From Bacteroidota bacterium (lineage in GTDB: Bacteria; Bacteroidota; Bacteroidia; Chitinophagales; JADJOU01), in assembly GCA_016713645.1 (NCBI GenBank), contig JADJOU010000011.1:62001-126000 (forward strand): a stretch of DNA of 64,000 bases. The letters run 5' to 3'. Below the pieces are notes generated by a model. The model did not search any database and was not told the DNA's origin. It worked only from the letters and a program-made list of their open reading frames with translations. Positions 62,601 through 64,000 of this stretch are shown piece after piece. The translations under genes were made by a program, and so were the position numbers. Each line of letters opens with the position of its first letter. The stretch's first letter is position 1.

Positions 62601-64000
62601 GCCAATCCAATCGTCGATATTGCTTCGGGGCATTATCATTCATTAGCTCTAGGGTCCAATGGAACTATTTATTCTTTCGGCTCAAACAATAGAGGGCAAT
62701 TAGGGGATAATTCAGTAATCGATAAATCAAGCCCTGTTAGAATGTTAGAAGGAAAATATGTGGGTACCACTTTCTTGGGAGATAAATCTTCCAACCGAGT
62801 CGTCTCTATTTCTGCTGGTCAACAGCATACGATTGTCACTACTGCTGATGGATATTTATTTACGAATGGGATGAATAATTATGGACAATTGGGTATCAAT
62901 ACACTTATAGATACGCCCCAACCATTTATTGTAAGTGGTGTGGGAAATGTCGGCAATTTAAATGTCTTGGGCAATGTTAATGCACCAAGCGTTCGAACAG
63001 TACCGGCGAATAGAATTACCTATACTTCAGCTACATTAAATAGTATTGTCAACGCCAATGTGCAAGCGACTACTGTTCAATTTGAATATGGTTTGACGAA
63101 TGCTTATGGTTCTATTGTGACATCAACTGGTTTATTGACAGGTGATGAAGATTCTTTCAGAAAAGCGACGATTACAGGATTGATGCCGCATAAGACTTAT
63201 CACTTCCGGGTTAGAGCAATTAATGCGGTAGATACGACTTTTGGAATGGATATGGTCTTAATTACAGGAAGCGAATCCTCCCGCATAGCTAATTGGGCAA
63301 GCCATAGTATTTTGGTGGATAGTGCAGGAATTGTATACACATTTGGCGAAGGGTCTTTGGGTCAGCTCGGAGATGGGGCTAGCTTAGCTCGAACAACCCC
63401 AGTCAAAGTATTAAAAGGTGCTTACGCAGGAACAACTTATCTAGGTGATAATCCAGCTAATCCAATTATCGCAGTAAGTACTGGATATCGATTCAGCCTA
63501 GCTTTAGCAGCTGATGGGACGGTTTATTCATTTGGACTTAATGGTCACGGCCAGTTAGGTGATGGAACGAATGCCAATGCATCCGTGCCTGTCAAGGTTT
63601 TAAAGGGGGCATATGCTGGAACAACTTTTCTCGGTGATAATCCGTTAGATCCAATTATTTCAATCAAAAACGGAGCAGAGCATAGTGCTGCACTATCACT
63701 CAGCGGCAAAGTGTATACTTTTGGAAATAGTTTTTATGGACAATTAGGCGACGGAACCGTGGTTCCAAAGAATCTGCCTGTGCTTGCGATTAAAGGATCT
63801 TATGCTGGGACGACTAATTTGGGGGATCGTTTGAATAACCCAATTATTGCTATACAATCTGGATTATATAATGTGTTAGCATTGGCTGCTGATGGGACAT
63901 TATATGCCTTTGGTTGGAATTTTTACGGGCAGTTGGGAGATAGCACGATTGTGCAACGAAACGCACCTATCAGAGTAAAAAAGGGATTATACAATGGATC
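59635..64000 (+). CDS. Giant RCC1-propeller/FN3-like secreted protein, 3' end outside the window
   Basis: At least ~1,455 residues, open at the right edge. A signal peptide (ending Q-A-F-A; start ATG 59635, or 59665) is followed by repeating supermodules of ~1.62 kb. Each is an FN3/Ig-like domain (T-V-P-A-N-R-I-T ... F-E-Y-G-L-T-T) and then seven RCC1-type repeats of ~62 residues (G-Q-L-G-D-G-T ... P-V-K-V-L-K-G-A-Y). Modules begin near 59753, 61386 and 62998. Breaks near 60362 (extra A), 60535 (missing T) and 60742 (missing G) are in the first module only. From 60762 the frame stays open to the end. A T9SS tail is expected beyond the window but is not visible. RCC1 folds form seven-bladed propellers; the ligand is unknown. 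Confidence 0.85.

Overview
The window is a stretch of a Bacteroidota chromosome, most likely from an environmental Chitinophagia/Saprospiria-like lineage. The evidence is gene content. There are several large secreted proteins with type IX secretion (T9SS) C-terminal signals. PorX, the T9SS response regulator, is present. The conserved Bacteroidota cluster rpmB-rpmG-DUF4295-ftsY and the bacillithiol gene bshB1 are present, as is FtsH next to rsfS and birA. Bacteroidota-type -7 boxes (TANNTTTG) precede several genes. Composition is AT-rich throughout. I cannot name a genus.

Layout. 1-5.4 kb: housekeeping genes (nucleoside phosphorylase, coaE, yajC, a DUF4442 thioesterase-fold protein, CsaA-like protein, PspC, pth, an HsdR_N-like nuclease-fold protein, bshB1). 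5.4-12.8 kb: an accessory block with a ~1,840-residue gliding-motility-type protein, a relic of the bshB1 3' end, a GxxExxY nuclease-fold gene and a 1.1-kb tandem array of hairpin repeats. 12.8-18.7 kb: dsbD, purQ, mutS2 and a thioesterase. 18.8-23.0 kb: a ~1,400-residue T9SS cargo protein. 23.1-26.6 kb: M42 peptidase, rpmB-rpmG-DUF4295-ftsY and tRNA-Met. 26.6-28.8 kb: a repeat-rich, gene-poor region with one lipoprotein-like gene bracketed by direct and inverted repeats. 28.8-46 kb: T9SS proteins, two LytS/LytTR-type two-component pairs with propeller sensors, a TonB-family outer-membrane protein, a GT-C-like membrane protein, a FAD oxidoreductase and DUF1761. 46-59.1 kb: papain-like protease, YjbR, PorX, a TPR histidine kinase overlapping birA, rsfS, ftsH, DUF4290, purL and thiolase. 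59.6 kb to the end: a giant RCC1-propeller/FN3 surface protein running off the window.

Reading quality. More than forty apparent frameshifts interrupt about 24 genes, including essential ones (L28, FtsY, FtsH, Pth, PurL, BirA). Most are corrected by adding one base to a short homopolymer. The likeliest explanation is uncorrected indel error in the assembly, so each interrupted gene is annotated once over its full extent and the break positions are given.

Functionally the window joins core metabolism and translation/secretion genes with the secreted cargo and regulators of a T9SS-equipped cell. Thiol chemistry appears in BshB1 and DsbD. The most unusual structure is the GxxExxY gene with its adjacent array of ~137-bp hairpin units, which alternate between two sequence types and lie next to a duplicated bshB1 tail.
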